Below are positions 42,054-50,700 of a DNA stretch of 64,000 nucleotides, piece after piece. The stretch comes from Virgisporangium aurantiacum (lineage in GTDB: Bacteria; Actinomycetota; Actinomycetes; Mycobacteriales; Micromonosporaceae). Each line of letters opens with the position of its first letter. Position 1 is the first letter of the stretch. The notes below the pieces were generated by a model. It saw only the letters and a list, made by a program, of their open reading frames with translations. It was not told the origin of the DNA and made no database searches. The stretch spans positions 105,201-169,200 of the forward strand of contig NZ_BOPG01000064.1 in assembly GCF_016863635.1 (NCBI RefSeq), in the 5' to 3' direction. The position numbers and the translations under genes are program-made.

Positions 42054-43418
42054 ATGTCCTCCGCCCGATCACGCTGGTCGCCGCTCACGGCCGCGGCCCT
42101 CATGACGGCGACCCTCGTCCTCGCCGTCCAACCCGCCGCCCACGCGGCCGCGCTGCCGAACGGGTTCAAGAGCATCGGCTACATGCCGTCGTGGGCCGGC
42201 AGCGCCAACGCCATCCAGTACGGCAAGCTGACCCACATCAACTACGCGTTCGTCCTGCCCAACGGCAACGGCACCCTGACGGCGGTGGAGAACCCGGCGA
42301 AGCTGCAGTCGATCGTGTCGCTGGGCCACGCCCAGGGCGTCCGGGTGTCGATCGCGATCGGCGGCTGGAACGACGGCAACGACTCCGGGTTCGAGGCCAT
42401 GGCCGGCAACGCCAGCGCGCGGACGGCGTTCGTCAACAACGTCGTCAACCTCGTCAACCAGTACAACCTCGACGGCGTCGACATCGACTGGGAGTACCCG
42501 GATCCGGGCGCGTCGGCCAACAACTACACGGCGCTGATGTCGCAGTTGAGCACCGCGATGCACAGCCGGGGCAAGCTGCTCACCGCCGCCGTCGTCTCCG
42601 AGGGCGGCACCGCGAACGGGGTGCAGCCGGCCGTCTTCGGCTACGTCGACTGGCTGAACATCATGACGTACGACGGCGGCAGCCCGCACGCGAACTACGA
42701 CTGGTCGGTCAACGCGGTCAACTTCTGGAAGGGTCGCGGCCTGCCGGCGAGCAAGGCGGTCATCGGGGTGCCCGTCTACTCGCGGCCCAGCTACTACACG
42801 TTCGCCGACCTCGTCTCCCGCGACACGGCCAACGCCAACCGCGACTGCACGACGGTCAACGGCTCCAACGAGTGCTACAACGGCCTGACGACGGTGCGCC
42901 GCAAGACCCAGTGGGCCATGGCGAACGGCGGCGGCATCATGTTCTGGGAGCTGTCCCAGGACGCCACCGGCGCCAACTCGCTGATCAACGAGGCCTACGT
43001 GACCGCGATGGGCGGCAGCCAGCCGCCGACCGGCCGCACCGGCCGCATCACGGGCCTCGCCGGCAAGTGCGTCGACGTGGCCGCCGCGTCGACGGCGAAC
43101 GGGACGGCCGTCCAGTTGTACGCCTGCAACGGCACCAACGCGCAGACGTGGACCGTCGGCACGGACGGCACGGTGCGCGCCCTGGGCAAGTGCATGGACG
43201 TCGCCTCGGCCGGCACCGCGAACGGCACGCAGATCCAACTCTGGGACTGCAACGGCACCGGCGCGCAGGTCTGGCAGTACAACGCGGCCGACAGCACGCT
43301 GCGCAACCCGGCGTCGAACCGGTGCCTCGACGTCACCGGCAACAGCTCCGCCGACGGTGCGCGGCTGCAGATCTGGGACTGCTTCGCCGGCGCCAACCAG
43401 CGCTGGACCCTCCCGTAG
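42054..43418 (+). CDS. GH18-family chitinase with CBM13 module
   Basis: A 454-aa secreted enzyme: a signal peptide at about residues 1-32, a GH18 barrel starting FKSIGYMPSW with the substrate-strand motif VSIAIGGWN and the catalytic DGVDIDWEYP (Asp-Asp-Glu, near 142-151), MTYD and a C-terminal W (MFWELSQD), then a CBM13 from about 330. It should hydrolyse chitin by substrate-assisted retaining catalysis. The ATG at 42054 has taggag upstream. It is divergent from GH16-GH30 and shares its regulatory region; the ROK gene lies downstream. Confidence 0.94.
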   Translation: MSSARSRWSPLTAAALMTATLVLAVQPAAHAAALPNGFKSIGYMPSWAGSANAIQYGKLTHINYAFVLPNGNGTLTAVENPAKLQSIVSLGHAQGVRVSIAIGGWNDGNDSGFEAMAGNASARTAFVNNVVNLVNQYNLDGVDIDWEYPDPGASANNYTALMSQLSTAMHSRGKLLTAAVVSEGGTANGVQPAVFGYVDWLNIMTYDGGSPHANYDWSVNAVNFWKGRGLPASKAVIGVPVYSRPSYYTFADLVSRDTANANRDCTTVNGSNECYNGLTTVRRKTQWAMANGGGIMFWELSQDATGANSLINEAYVTAMGGSQPPTGRTGRITGLAGKCVDVAAASTANGTAVQLYACNGTNAQTWTVGTDGTVRALGKCMDVASAGTANGTQIQLWDCNGTGAQVWQYNAADSTLRNPASNRCLDVTGNSSADGARLQIWDCFAGANQRWTLP

Positions 43419-43430
43419 CAGTTCGACCCG

Positions 43431-43459
43431 CGGCGGCCGTCCCCTGTGGACGGCCGCCG
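43431..43459 (+). terminator. Hairpin between chitinase and ROK gene
   Basis: A perfect 12-bp stem (CGGCGGCCGTCC with its complement) and a 5-nt loop lie 12 bp after the chitinase stop and 13 bp before the preferred ROK start. It could terminate or attenuate the transcript entering the regulator gene. Confidence 0.55.
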
Positions 43460-43472
43460 TAGGGTGACACGG

Positions 43473-44672
43473 GTGGAACGGACGACGAACCGCAGCGTGC
43501 GGCTGCGCAACCGGTCGGCGCTGCTGTCGACGCTGTTCCTGGACGGCCCGCTGACCCGCCAGGACCTCGCCCGCGGCACCGGTCTCAGCCTGCCGGCGGT
43601 CAGCAACCTGATGGGCGAGCTGATCGGCGCCGGTCTCGTGGTCGAGGCCGGCGCCCTGGAATCGGACGGCGGGCGGCCCAGCATGAGCCTGCGCGTCGCG
43701 CCGCGCTTCGCGCTCGTGGCCGGGGTCGACGTCGGGGAGACCCGGGTGCGGGTGGAGCTCTTCGACCTGGCCATGACGCAACTGGCGAGCGCCGACTACC
43801 CGCTCGACGAGGCGTTGCCCGACCCGGAGACGGTGGTGCGGCACATCGCCGCCGGGCTGGCCGCGGTCGTCGAGCGGGCCGGGGTCCGCCGCTCGGACCT
43901 GCTCGGCGTGGGCGTGGGCGTCTCCGGCGTCGTGGTACAGGACCCCGAGGCCGTCGTCTACGCGCAGACGATCGGCTGGGACGGCGTCCCCCTGGAGCGC
44001 ATGATCCGTGCCGTTGTCGACGTGCCGCTGTACATCGACAACGGCGCGAAGACGCACGGGCAGGCCGAGATGTGGTTCGGCGCCGGGCGCGGCGCCCGGC
44101 ACGCGGTGTTCGCGCTGGTGGGTTCCGGCGTGGGCGCCGCGGTGGTGACCAACGGCGTCACGTTCCGCGGCGCCGCCAGCAGCGCGGGGGAGTGGGGGCA
44201 CACGACCCTGGTGTACGGGGGACGCGCGTGCCGGTGCGGCGCCGACGGCTGCCTCGAGGCGTACGTCGGCGCCGAGGCCGTCATCGAACGGTACCGGGAG
44301 GCCCGCCGGGGCCGCGCCGTGCCCGGCGCCGACGAGGAGTCCCGGATCGCCGCGCTGCTCGCCGCCGCCGACCGGACGCCGACCGCCCGGCGGGTGCTCG
44401 ACGAGACGGCCGGCTATCTCGGCGCCGGCGTGGCGAACCTGATCAACCTCTTCAACCCCGAGCGGGTCGTGGTGGGCGGCTGGGCGGGCCAGCTCCTCGG
44501 CCCGCGGTTGCTCCCGCAGATCCGCGAGTCCGCCGAGCGGCACGCGCTCCGCAAGCCCTTCGAGCAGACCACGATCGAACTGGGCCGGTTGGGCGTCGAC
44601 GCGGTGGCGCTCGGCGCGGCCACCCTTCCGGTGGCCCGCCTCCTCGCCGCCGGCGGCACGGTGAACCTCTGA
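43473..44672 (+). CDS. ROK-family transcriptional regulator
   Basis: A 399-aa regulator: an N-terminal winged helix (RQDLARGTGLSLPAVSNLMGEL) and a ROK sugar-kinase-like domain with VDVGETRVRVEL, a GSGVGAAVV nucleotide region and the zinc motif CRCGADGCLEAY. Repressors of this type (NagC, XylR, Rok7B7) sense sugars or their phosphates. Placed after the chitinase, it is the natural candidate to bind the 33-bp palindrome; the signal could be chitin- or glucan-derived sugars. The GTG at 43473 follows tagggtga; GTGs at 43464 and 43446 are alternatives. Only 1 bp separates its stop from that of GH65. Confidence 0.9.
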   Translation: MERTTNRSVRLRNRSALLSTLFLDGPLTRQDLARGTGLSLPAVSNLMGELIGAGLVVEAGALESDGGRPSMSLRVAPRFALVAGVDVGETRVRVELFDLAMTQLASADYPLDEALPDPETVVRHIAAGLAAVVERAGVRRSDLLGVGVGVSGVVVQDPEAVVYAQTIGWDGVPLERMIRAVVDVPLYIDNGAKTHGQAEMWFGAGRGARHAVFALVGSGVGAAVVTNGVTFRGAASSAGEWGHTTLVYGGRACRCGADGCLEAYVGAEAVIERYREARRGRAVPGADEESRIAALLAAADRTPTARRVLDETAGYLGAGVANLINLFNPERVVVGGWAGQLLGPRLLPQIRESAERHALRKPFEQTTIELGRLGVDAVALGAATLPVARLLAAGGTVNL

Positions 44673-44673
44673 G

Positions 44674-47076
44674 TCAGTCCACCACCGGTTCCCGGCGGCG
44701 CCGGTTCGCCGCCGGGTCCCGGGGGATCACGACGGGAACGTCCGTGCGGAGCAGGTGCTGTTCGCCCCGGATGGTCACCTCGAGCGGCTCACCCTCCTCG
44801 ATCAGGTAGCGCTCCTCGTCCTGGCTGAGCCGGACCCGGATCTGCCGCTTGCGGAACCGCAGCGAGAACGACAGCGAACTCCACACCCGCGGAAGCGCGG
44901 GAGCGAACGACAGGTCGCCGTGGAAGTCGCGGACCCCGCCGAAGCCGAACACCAGCGACGACCAGACGCCCGCGGCCGAGGCGATGTGCACCCCGTTCGA
45001 CGTGTTGCCGGCGATGTCGGCCAGGTCCATGAGCAACGCGTAGTTGAAGTACTGCAACGCCTGCCGCTCGTTGCCGATCTCGGCCGCCAGGATGCTCTGC
45101 ACGCACGCGGACAGCGACGAGTCGCCGGTGGTCAGCGGGTCGTAGTACTCGTAGTTGACCCGCTTCTGCTCCTGCGAGAACTCGTTGCCGAGCAGGAACA
45201 TGGCCAGCACGATGTCGGCCTGCTTGATCACCTGGTACCGGTAGATGACCAGCGGGTGGTAGTGGAGCAGCAGCGGAAACTTCTCCCGCGGCGTGTTCTT
45301 CAGGTCCCACATCTCGCGCTTGAGGAACGTGTCGTCCTGCGGGTGGATGCCGCGCTGCGGGTCGTACGGCACGTGCATGGCGGCCGCCGCGCGCTCCCAC
45401 GACTCGATCTCGTCGGGACGCAGATCCACCTCGTGGGCGAGGACGACGTAGGCGTCCGGCCGTTCCTTCCGCAGCATCCGGACCGTGCTCGCCGCGTAGC
45501 TGAGGTTCAGCCGGGCCATGAGATTGGTGTACGTGTTGTCGTTGACCACGGTCGTGTACTCGTCCGGCCCGGTCACCCCGTAGATGTGGAACTTGCCGTC
45601 GGCGCCGTAGAAGCCGAGGTCCTCCCACAGCCGGGCCGTCTCCACGAGCATCTCCGCGCCGACCTCGCACATGAGGTCCAGGTCGCCCTGCACGTTGGTG
45701 TGCCGCCGGATCGCGTACGCGATGTCGGCGTTGATGTGGTACTGGGCCGTGCCGGTCTGGAAGTTGGCCGAGGCCTCCTCGCCGGTGAGCGTCCGCCACG
45801 GGAACAGCGCACCGTTCTGGCTCATCGCCTTCGCCCGGTCGCGGGCCAGGTCGAGCATGCTGTGCCGGTGCCGCAGCAGGTTGGCCGCGATCCTGGGCTG
45901 CGTGTACGACAGGAACGGCAGCACGTAGATCTCGGTGTCCCAGAAGTAGTGCCCGTCGTAGGCGTGCCCGGTCAGGCCCTTGGCGGGGATGCCGGCGTTC
46001 TCGGCGCGCCACGACGCCTGCGCCACCTGGAAGAGGTTCCACCGGATCGCCTGCTGACGGCGTACCTGGTCGGACCGGCTCTCCACGCGGACGTCGGCCC
46101 GGTCCCAGAACTGGTCGAGCTGGTGGCGCTGCTGCTCGACGAGCGTGTCGAACCCGGTCCGCAGCGCCCGGTCGAGCGTGCGCCGGCTGCGGTCGACCAG
46201 TTCCGGCACCGGGATGGTGCGCGATCCCTGGTAGGTGGCGAACTTGGTGATGCGGATCGGAACCCCGGGTGACGCGTCGGCCGTGATCAGGACCTCGCCG
46301 TTGTCCTGGTCGACGGAGCCCTCGACCTGGTACGGGCACTGCGTGTCGACGACGTGGTCGACGCCCACCGCGAGCGTCATCCTGCTGTTGGTCGTGCGGT
46401 AGCCGAGCAGCACCCGGGAGTCCACCTGTTCGGTGACCCGGGCGTTGAGCACCCGCTGCGGCAGCACCTTGGCCAGCCGGGGGTCGCTCGGCCGCTGCTC
46501 GGGCATCTCGTCGACGGGTCGGCTGTCCTGGCGGTTGACCACCTGGGAGGAGATCGCCACGGGTGCCGCGTGATCCAGCATCGTCACCTCGTAGGTCATC
46601 GCGACCAGGTGACGGTGCTCGAACGAGACCAGCCGGGTCGACCGGACCCGGACGTGCTTGCCGCTGGGCAGGGCCCACACGAACTCGCGGGACAGGATGC
46701 CGTTGCGCATGTCGAGGATCCGCCGGTAGTCCCGCAGCCGGGCGGTCGCGAGGAACAGCGGCTCGTCGTCGACGTACAGCTTGAAGATCGTGCTGTCGGG
46801 CACGATGACGATCGTCTGGCCGAGCCGGGCCAGGGCGTGCGCCTCCTCGGCGTGCACGATCGGCCAGGTCTCGTGGAGTCCGTTGACGTAGGTACCCGGC
46901 GACCGCGCCGGACGTCCCTCCTCGAACGTGCCGCGGACGCCGAGGAACCCGTTGCCGAGCGAGAAGACCGTCTCGGCCCGATCGGCGTACTCGTCGGTGT
47001 ACCGCGTCTCCACGATGCGCCACTCGTCTGGCGGGTAGAGGTGCTCCGGCGGCAGGACGAACTCGCGCTTCAGCAT
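44674..47076 (-). CDS. GH65-family disaccharide phosphorylase
   Basis: An 800-aa cytoplasmic enzyme of family GH65 (trehalose, maltose, kojibiose or nigerose phosphorylase). Seen: ETVFSLGNGFLGVRGTFEEG in the N-terminal beta-sandwich, the (alpha/alpha)6 barrel with GHAYDGHYFWDTEIYVLPF, the general-acid Glu in GVTGPDEYTTVVNDN, and KQADIVLAMFLL near the phosphate site. It would split an alpha-glucoside with phosphate to give beta-glucose 1-phosphate. The substrate is not decided by eye. The ATG at 47076 is the first in-frame; no ribosome site is visible. It is convergent with the ROK gene. Confidence 0.92.
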   Translation of the reverse strand: MLKREFVLPPEHLYPPDEWRIVETRYTDEYADRAETVFSLGNGFLGVRGTFEEGRPARSPGTYVNGLHETWPIVHAEEAHALARLGQTIVIVPDSTIFKLYVDDEPLFLATARLRDYRRILDMRNGILSREFVWALPSGKHVRVRSTRLVSFEHRHLVAMTYEVTMLDHAAPVAISSQVVNRQDSRPVDEMPEQRPSDPRLAKVLPQRVLNARVTEQVDSRVLLGYRTTNSRMTLAVGVDHVVDTQCPYQVEGSVDQDNGEVLITADASPGVPIRITKFATYQGSRTIPVPELVDRSRRTLDRALRTGFDTLVEQQRHQLDQFWDRADVRVESRSDQVRRQQAIRWNLFQVAQASWRAENAGIPAKGLTGHAYDGHYFWDTEIYVLPFLSYTQPRIAANLLRHRHSMLDLARDRAKAMSQNGALFPWRTLTGEEASANFQTGTAQYHINADIAYAIRRHTNVQGDLDLMCEVGAEMLVETARLWEDLGFYGADGKFHIYGVTGPDEYTTVVNDNTYTNLMARLNLSYAASTVRMLRKERPDAYVVLAHEVDLRPDEIESWERAAAAMHVPYDPQRGIHPQDDTFLKREMWDLKNTPREKFPLLLHYHPLVIYRYQVIKQADIVLAMFLLGNEFSQEQKRVNYEYYDPLTTGDSSLSACVQSILAAEIGNERQALQYFNYALLMDLADIAGNTSNGVHIASAAGVWSSLVFGFGGVRDFHGDLSFAPALPRVWSSLSFSLRFRKRQIRVRLSQDEERYLIEEGEPLEVTIRGEQHLLRTDVPVVIPRDPAANRRRREPVVD

Positions 47077-47180
47077 GCGGGACGCCGATTCCCCGGGCGG
47101 CTGAGGAGGACTCGGGTTCGGCGGTGTGACAGGTGTTCCACGATCCGGAGTGTAAGCGTCCCCGAAAACGCGGGTCCCGC

Positions 47181-47714
47181 TCAGGGCCGGCCGGCGCACT
47201 CCCCGATGAGCCGGGCGGTCTCCTCGGGACGGGTGACCATCGGCCAGTGCCCGGCATCGAGCGGGTGGACGGTCCAGCCGGTCCCGTCGACGGCCGCGGC
47301 CGGCGGCGTGGTGCGCAGGCACCTGATGTAGACGAGCCTCGTACGGGTCGGATCCAGCGGTTCGGCGATCGCCGGCTCGGCGTAGGTCAGGTAGGCCTCC
47401 ACGTCGGGTCCCATCACGTCGAACCACGACCGGCCGGGTTGCGGCAGGACGGCGTCGAGGAACACCACCGTCGAGATCCGGGCGGGGTCGCGGGCGAGCA
47501 GGCCCGCCGCGACGTATCCGGCGAACGAGTGCGCGACGAGCGTCACATCGGTTCCGCCCGGATCGGTGGCGTCGTCGATCCAGTCGGTCAGGGAGGAGGC
47601 GGTCGGCCGGAGCCGCGGGGTGCGGGTGCGGATTCCGCGGGAGTGGAGGAGTGGGACGACGCGCTGCCATGCCCACGGTCCGAGGCCGCTACCGCCGAGA
47701 AGGGTGACGGTCAT
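47181..47714 (-). CDS. Alpha/beta hydrolase
   Basis: A small, 177-aa alpha/beta hydrolase: an oxyanion region at TLLGGSGLGPWAW, the nucleophile elbow VAHSFAGY, an Asp in VFLDAVLP and the His in DAGHWPM near the end. The lid is short, as in esterase/MhpC-type proteins. It starts in 4-bp overlap (ATGA) with the truncated epoxide-hydrolase-like ORF, so both are read from the MarR-controlled promoter. The substrate is unknown; detoxification of an aromatic or ester compound would fit MarR control. Confidence 0.85.
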   Translation of the reverse strand: MTVTLLGGSGLGPWAWQRVVPLLHSRGIRTRTPRLRPTASSLTDWIDDATDPGGTDVTLVAHSFAGYVAAGLLARDPARISTVVFLDAVLPQPGRSWFDVMGPDVEAYLTYAEPAIAEPLDPTRTRLVYIRCLRTTPPAAAVDGTGWTVHPLDAGHWPMVTRPEETARLIGECAGRP

Positions 47715-48055
47715 CGCAGCGCTCCTGTCCGGTGGATGAGATCGGTGAGGTCCGCGACGAACTCCGTCGGCGCGTCCAGCGCGGCGACGTGCCCGCCGGT
47801 CCCGTGCTCGTACCAGGCGACGAGCGTGTTCTCGCGGGCCGCGAGCAGCCCGGCCGGCAAGGCGGCCAGCGCGAATGCCGGCGAGTCGGGCCGCCGGGAC
47901 TGCAGGTGCAGGTATCCCGCACCGTCGACCGCGAAGTGTCGCCCGCCTTCCGGCAGGGGTGGCCAAACCGTCGTCTCCAGCCGTCCGGCCAGATCGCGTG
48001 CGGTCCGCGGCAGCTCGGGCAGCGGCCCACGGAGCAACTGGTAACATGTTGTCAC
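47711..48055 (-). pseudogene. Truncated epoxide hydrolase-like remnant
   Basis: A 114-aa ORF whose middle resembles the C-terminal region of epoxide hydrolases (GYLHLQSRRPDSPAFALAAL, then YEHGTGGHVAALDAPTEFV with the catalytic His). The whole N-terminal half, including the nucleophile Asp, is missing, and the section between the two motifs is shortened. The GTG start lies inside the MarR operator. It is probably a deletion remnant kept in an operon with the intact hydrolase. It could still fold as a small non-enzymatic protein. Confidence 0.6.
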
Positions 48056-48090
48056 TTCGGTACCTTATGGAGAGTGACAACATGTTGTCA
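48037..48090. promoter_or_regulatory. Paired MarR-type operators
   Basis: TGACAACATGTTGTCA (48075-48090) is a perfect 16-bp palindrome covering the preferred MarR start codon. TGGTAACATGTTGTCA (48037-48052) matches it at 14 of 16 bases, near the hydrolase start. The two also form a 14-bp inverted repeat (48043-48056 with 48073-48086). Inferred: the MarR protein represses both directions. Confidence 0.75.
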
Positions 48091-48516
48091 ATGGCCGACG
48101 CGGCGATCCACCAGTTGTTCGAGGCCAACCGCCTCATGCGCGAGGCCGGTGAGCGGATCGCGTCGGCGGCCGGCCAGACCCACGCGCGCCGCATGGTCCT
48201 CCAGGCCGCTCTGGCGGTGGAGCCCGCCGCGACCGTGCCCGACATCGCCCGCCGCCTCGGGCTCCACCGCCAGGGCGTGCAACGCATCGCCGACGAACTC
48301 GTCACCGAGGGCCTCGGCCGCTACGACGACAATCCCCGTCACCGCGTGTCCAAGCTCTTCGTCGTCACCGATCGCGGCCGCGCGGCGCTCGCGGCGATCG
48401 GCCGCGAACACGCATCCTGGATCGACGGCATCGAGGCCGAGGCCACCGGCATCGACTGGCCCAGGCTCCGCGACGACCTGTCGCTTCTGGTGCAGATCCT
48501 GCGGGACCGGGAGTAG
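48082..48516 (+). CDS. MarR-family transcriptional regulator
   Basis: A 144-aa winged-helix regulator: VPDIARRLGLHRQGVQRIAD (helix-turn-helix) and DNPRHRVSKLFVVTDRGRAA (wing). Three in-frame ATGs exist (48067, 48082, 48091); 48082 is chosen because GGAGAG lies 7 nt upstream. That start codon lies inside a perfect operator palindrome, so binding would block both transcription and ribosome entry. The divergent neighbours are two hydrolase-like genes. The ligand is unknown. Confidence 0.88.
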   Translation: MLSMADAAIHQLFEANRLMREAGERIASAAGQTHARRMVLQAALAVEPAATVPDIARRLGLHRQGVQRIADELVTEGLGRYDDNPRHRVSKLFVVTDRGRAALAAIGREHASWIDGIEAEATGIDWPRLRDDLSLLVQILRDRE

Positions 48517-48754
48517 TCAACCCAGAGAACGCTGGGAACTCGGTCAGAGTTCGCTCAGCAACGGCGTCGTCGGCGGACGGTTGCTCTAGGTTTGAGCGGC
48601 ACCGTTCACATGCGCGGCGTCCATATGGAGCCGGCGTCGGCAGAGGTCTCTGCAATCGCCGGGCAGCCCGAATTCCCCCCTGTCGCGATGTGGTTCCGCG
48701 GTGTCGGCTGCGGCGGTCCGGGGTCCTTGTCCCGGGCCGCCGCGTTGCGCACGA

Positions 48755-49633
48755 TCACCGTTTCGACAGTGACCGGAGGCTGTCGAGCAGTGCGGGCAAG
48801 GGTTTCGTGTGGCCGATCGAGCTGAACCACGTCCACAGTTCGAGGGCGTGGTACAGCCGGTACAGCTCGATCCGCTCCTCGCCGAAGGGCGGCAGCGGGC
48901 CGTACCCGTCGAGCAGGGCGGCGCGCTTCGCCGGGGACCCGGTGAGCTCGAACTGGAGCGTCTTCGCCAGATCGGTCATCGGGTCGGCGGCCTCGGCGTT
49001 CTCGACGTCGATGAATCCGGTGACGGTTCCCGCGTCGTCGACCAGGACGTTGCCCTCGTGCAGGTCGTTGTGGCACAGCACCGGGCCGTCACAGGCGGCG
49101 AAACACGATTCGCCGGCGGCCACCCGCCGGGCGACGGCGTCGTGGACGTCGGACGGGGCGCCGGCCGCGCGGAACTCGCCCAGTTGCCGGGCAAACTTCT
49201 GCCGCATGTGCGTCGTGTTGTCGGCCACCGGATCGAGGATCTCGGTCGTGATGTATCCGTACGCCGGCAGGCGGATCCGGTGCAGCGCGGCCTGGAACTC
49301 TCCCATCCGGCGGTACGCGGCCCGGTCGGTGTCGGGCTCCGACGCGCGTTCCCACATCGGTTTGCCCGGCAGCATCGTGAGCGCCGTGAGCGCCCGCTCG
49401 TAGTCGACGCGCACGACCCGCGGCACCGAGCCGACGCCGGCCAACATCCCGTAGACGTGCACCTCCTTCGGCTGCTTCCACCGCCACTCGTCGGAGTACT
49501 GCTTGACGATCAGCGGCTCGGCACCGGCGAGGCGCACCTCGTACACCGTGCTCAGCGATCCACCGGTGCGCGGCACGACCTCGGTGACGACACTGCCGTC
49601 GGGCAGCACGTCGGCCAGGGGCGGGAGCGGCAC
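48755..49633 (-). CDS. Aminoglycoside phosphotransferase family kinase
   Basis: A 292-aa protein of the APH/choline kinase fold with an intact active site: EPLIVKQY (nucleotide Lys), VLCHNDLHEGNVLVDD (catalytic HND with the downstream Asn) and TGFIDVENAEAADPMTDLA (metal Asp). The substrate is unknown; most environmental members are not resistance genes. The GTG start lies 3 bp after the stop of the VOC gene, so the two are co-transcribed. A 238-bp gap to the MarR stop holds nothing recognisable beyond a 5-bp hairpin. Confidence 0.86.
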   Translation of the reverse strand: MPLPPLADVLPDGSVVTEVVPRTGGSLSTVYEVRLAGAEPLIVKQYSDEWRWKQPKEVHVYGMLAGVGSVPRVVRVDYERALTALTMLPGKPMWERASEPDTDRAAYRRMGEFQAALHRIRLPAYGYITTEILDPVADNTTHMRQKFARQLGEFRAAGAPSDVHDAVARRVAAGESCFAACDGPVLCHNDLHEGNVLVDDAGTVTGFIDVENAEAADPMTDLAKTLQFELTGSPAKRAALLDGYGPLPPFGEERIELYRLYHALELWTWFSSIGHTKPLPALLDSLRSLSKR

Positions 49634-49636
49634 GGC

Positions 49637-50020
49637 CTAACTGTCCAGGCTCGTGACGCAGAATTCGTTGCCTTCGGGATCGGCCATGACCCGTAGGCCG
49701 TCGTCGTGCTCGGACAGAACCGTGGCGCCCAACGCGAGAAGTTGCTCCAGATGGGCGCGGTCGCGGAGCCGGACGTCGACGTGCACGCGGTTCTTCACGA
49801 CCTTGGATTCGGGAACCTGCTGGAGGAAGAAGGTCAGCGAACCGTCGGGGGAGTCGACGGCCACCATCGGATCGGTCTCCGGTGTCAGGCCCAGGGCGGC
49901 GAGCCGGGCGACCTCGGCGTCGTCGTACGGCCGGATCCGCCAGCCGAGCGCGACCTCCCAGAACCGCGCGAGCGCCGCCGCACCACGACAGTCCAGCACG
50001 ATCGCCTCGAGGCCGCTCAT
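49637..50020 (-). CDS. VOC-family (glyoxalase-like) protein
   Basis: A 127-aa protein of the vicinal-oxygen-chelate fold, one full domain: IVLDCRGAAALARFWEVALGW, then the HVDVRLRD metal strand and VMADPEGNEFCV at the end. It is of the group with the double beta-alpha-beta-beta-beta unit that covers bleomycin-resistance, dioxygenase and unknown proteins. It sits in front of the APH gene with only 3 bp between them. No substrate can be assigned. Confidence 0.85.
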   Translation of the reverse strand: MSGLEAIVLDCRGAAALARFWEVALGWRIRPYDDAEVARLAALGLTPETDPMVAVDSPDGSLTFFLQQVPESKVVKNRVHVDVRLRDRAHLEQLLALGATVLSEHDDGLRVMADPEGNEFCVTSLDS

Positions 50021-50239
50021 CCGGCAGACGGTACCGGCGCCGCCCCACCCCCGCGACCGGGTTTCCGTCGACCGGTTCCGGGCGGGGGTCGATATCGTGG
50101 GGTCGGCCCGGTACAGCCAGCCGCTTGCGCCCGCACAGGGTTCGGTGAATGTGCCCCGATCCGCATCTGATCGTCCGCGGTTACGGCGAACGAGTCAGCA
50201 ACGCAGGCACTGGCTGTGCGTGAGGTCGACCTGGGTGCG

Positions 50240-50468
50240 GGCGAGAACATCGGCGCGCAAGGTCTTCGCCGCCTACCGCGACGAGCTGCTCGCGAGGGAC
50301 CTGGGTGTGTTCGGCCCGGCGCTCGCAGTGCCACCGATCTCGGTGACGCACTGGGGCGCGCGCGTGCTCACCATGCCCGACCCGTTCGGCAACCACTTCA
50401 GGCTCAGCGAGCCGACGGATCCCGCCGCGCACGATCACCTGCCCGTGTGGGGCCCGTCGATCCCCTGA
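50240..50468 (+). pseudogene. C-terminal remnant of a VOC/bleomycin-resistance-like gene
   Basis: An open frame ending at 50468 encodes VFAAYRDELLARDLGVFGPA, then THWGARVLTMPDPFGNHFRL, the typical second half of a VOC protein. No start, ribosome site or N-terminal half is found upstream in any frame. Probably a decayed gene fragment. Confidence 0.45.
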
Positions 50469-50700
50469 TCAAAGGGCGGTGAGGTCTATGCATGGTAAAT
50501 GTTCATCATGGGACCAAACCCGAGGTGTGTCCAGTGCGAGCCGAGGTCCATCAGCAGATTCAGGGCCCGCTGACGTGTGTCATTGCGGGGAGAGTCGACC
50601 GTGACCGTGGCGACAGCGGGTGCTGCTTGACTTCGTTCGATTGTTTCCCGTGAATGTCGAGCTGCGTTGTGAGTAGGCAACGCTTGAAGGAGCGCAACGA

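Noticed and set aside
47077..47676. N-terminal extension of the GH65 gene over the alpha/beta hydrolase
   Set aside because: The extension is Pro/Arg-rich, overlaps a well-defined hydrolase in another frame, and the phosphorylase is complete from the ATG at 47076.
48592..48825. Short plus-strand ORF of 77 codons between MarR and APH genes
   Set aside because: No ribosome site, poor amino-acid composition, overlaps the 3' end of the APH gene; I see no gene in 48517-48754.
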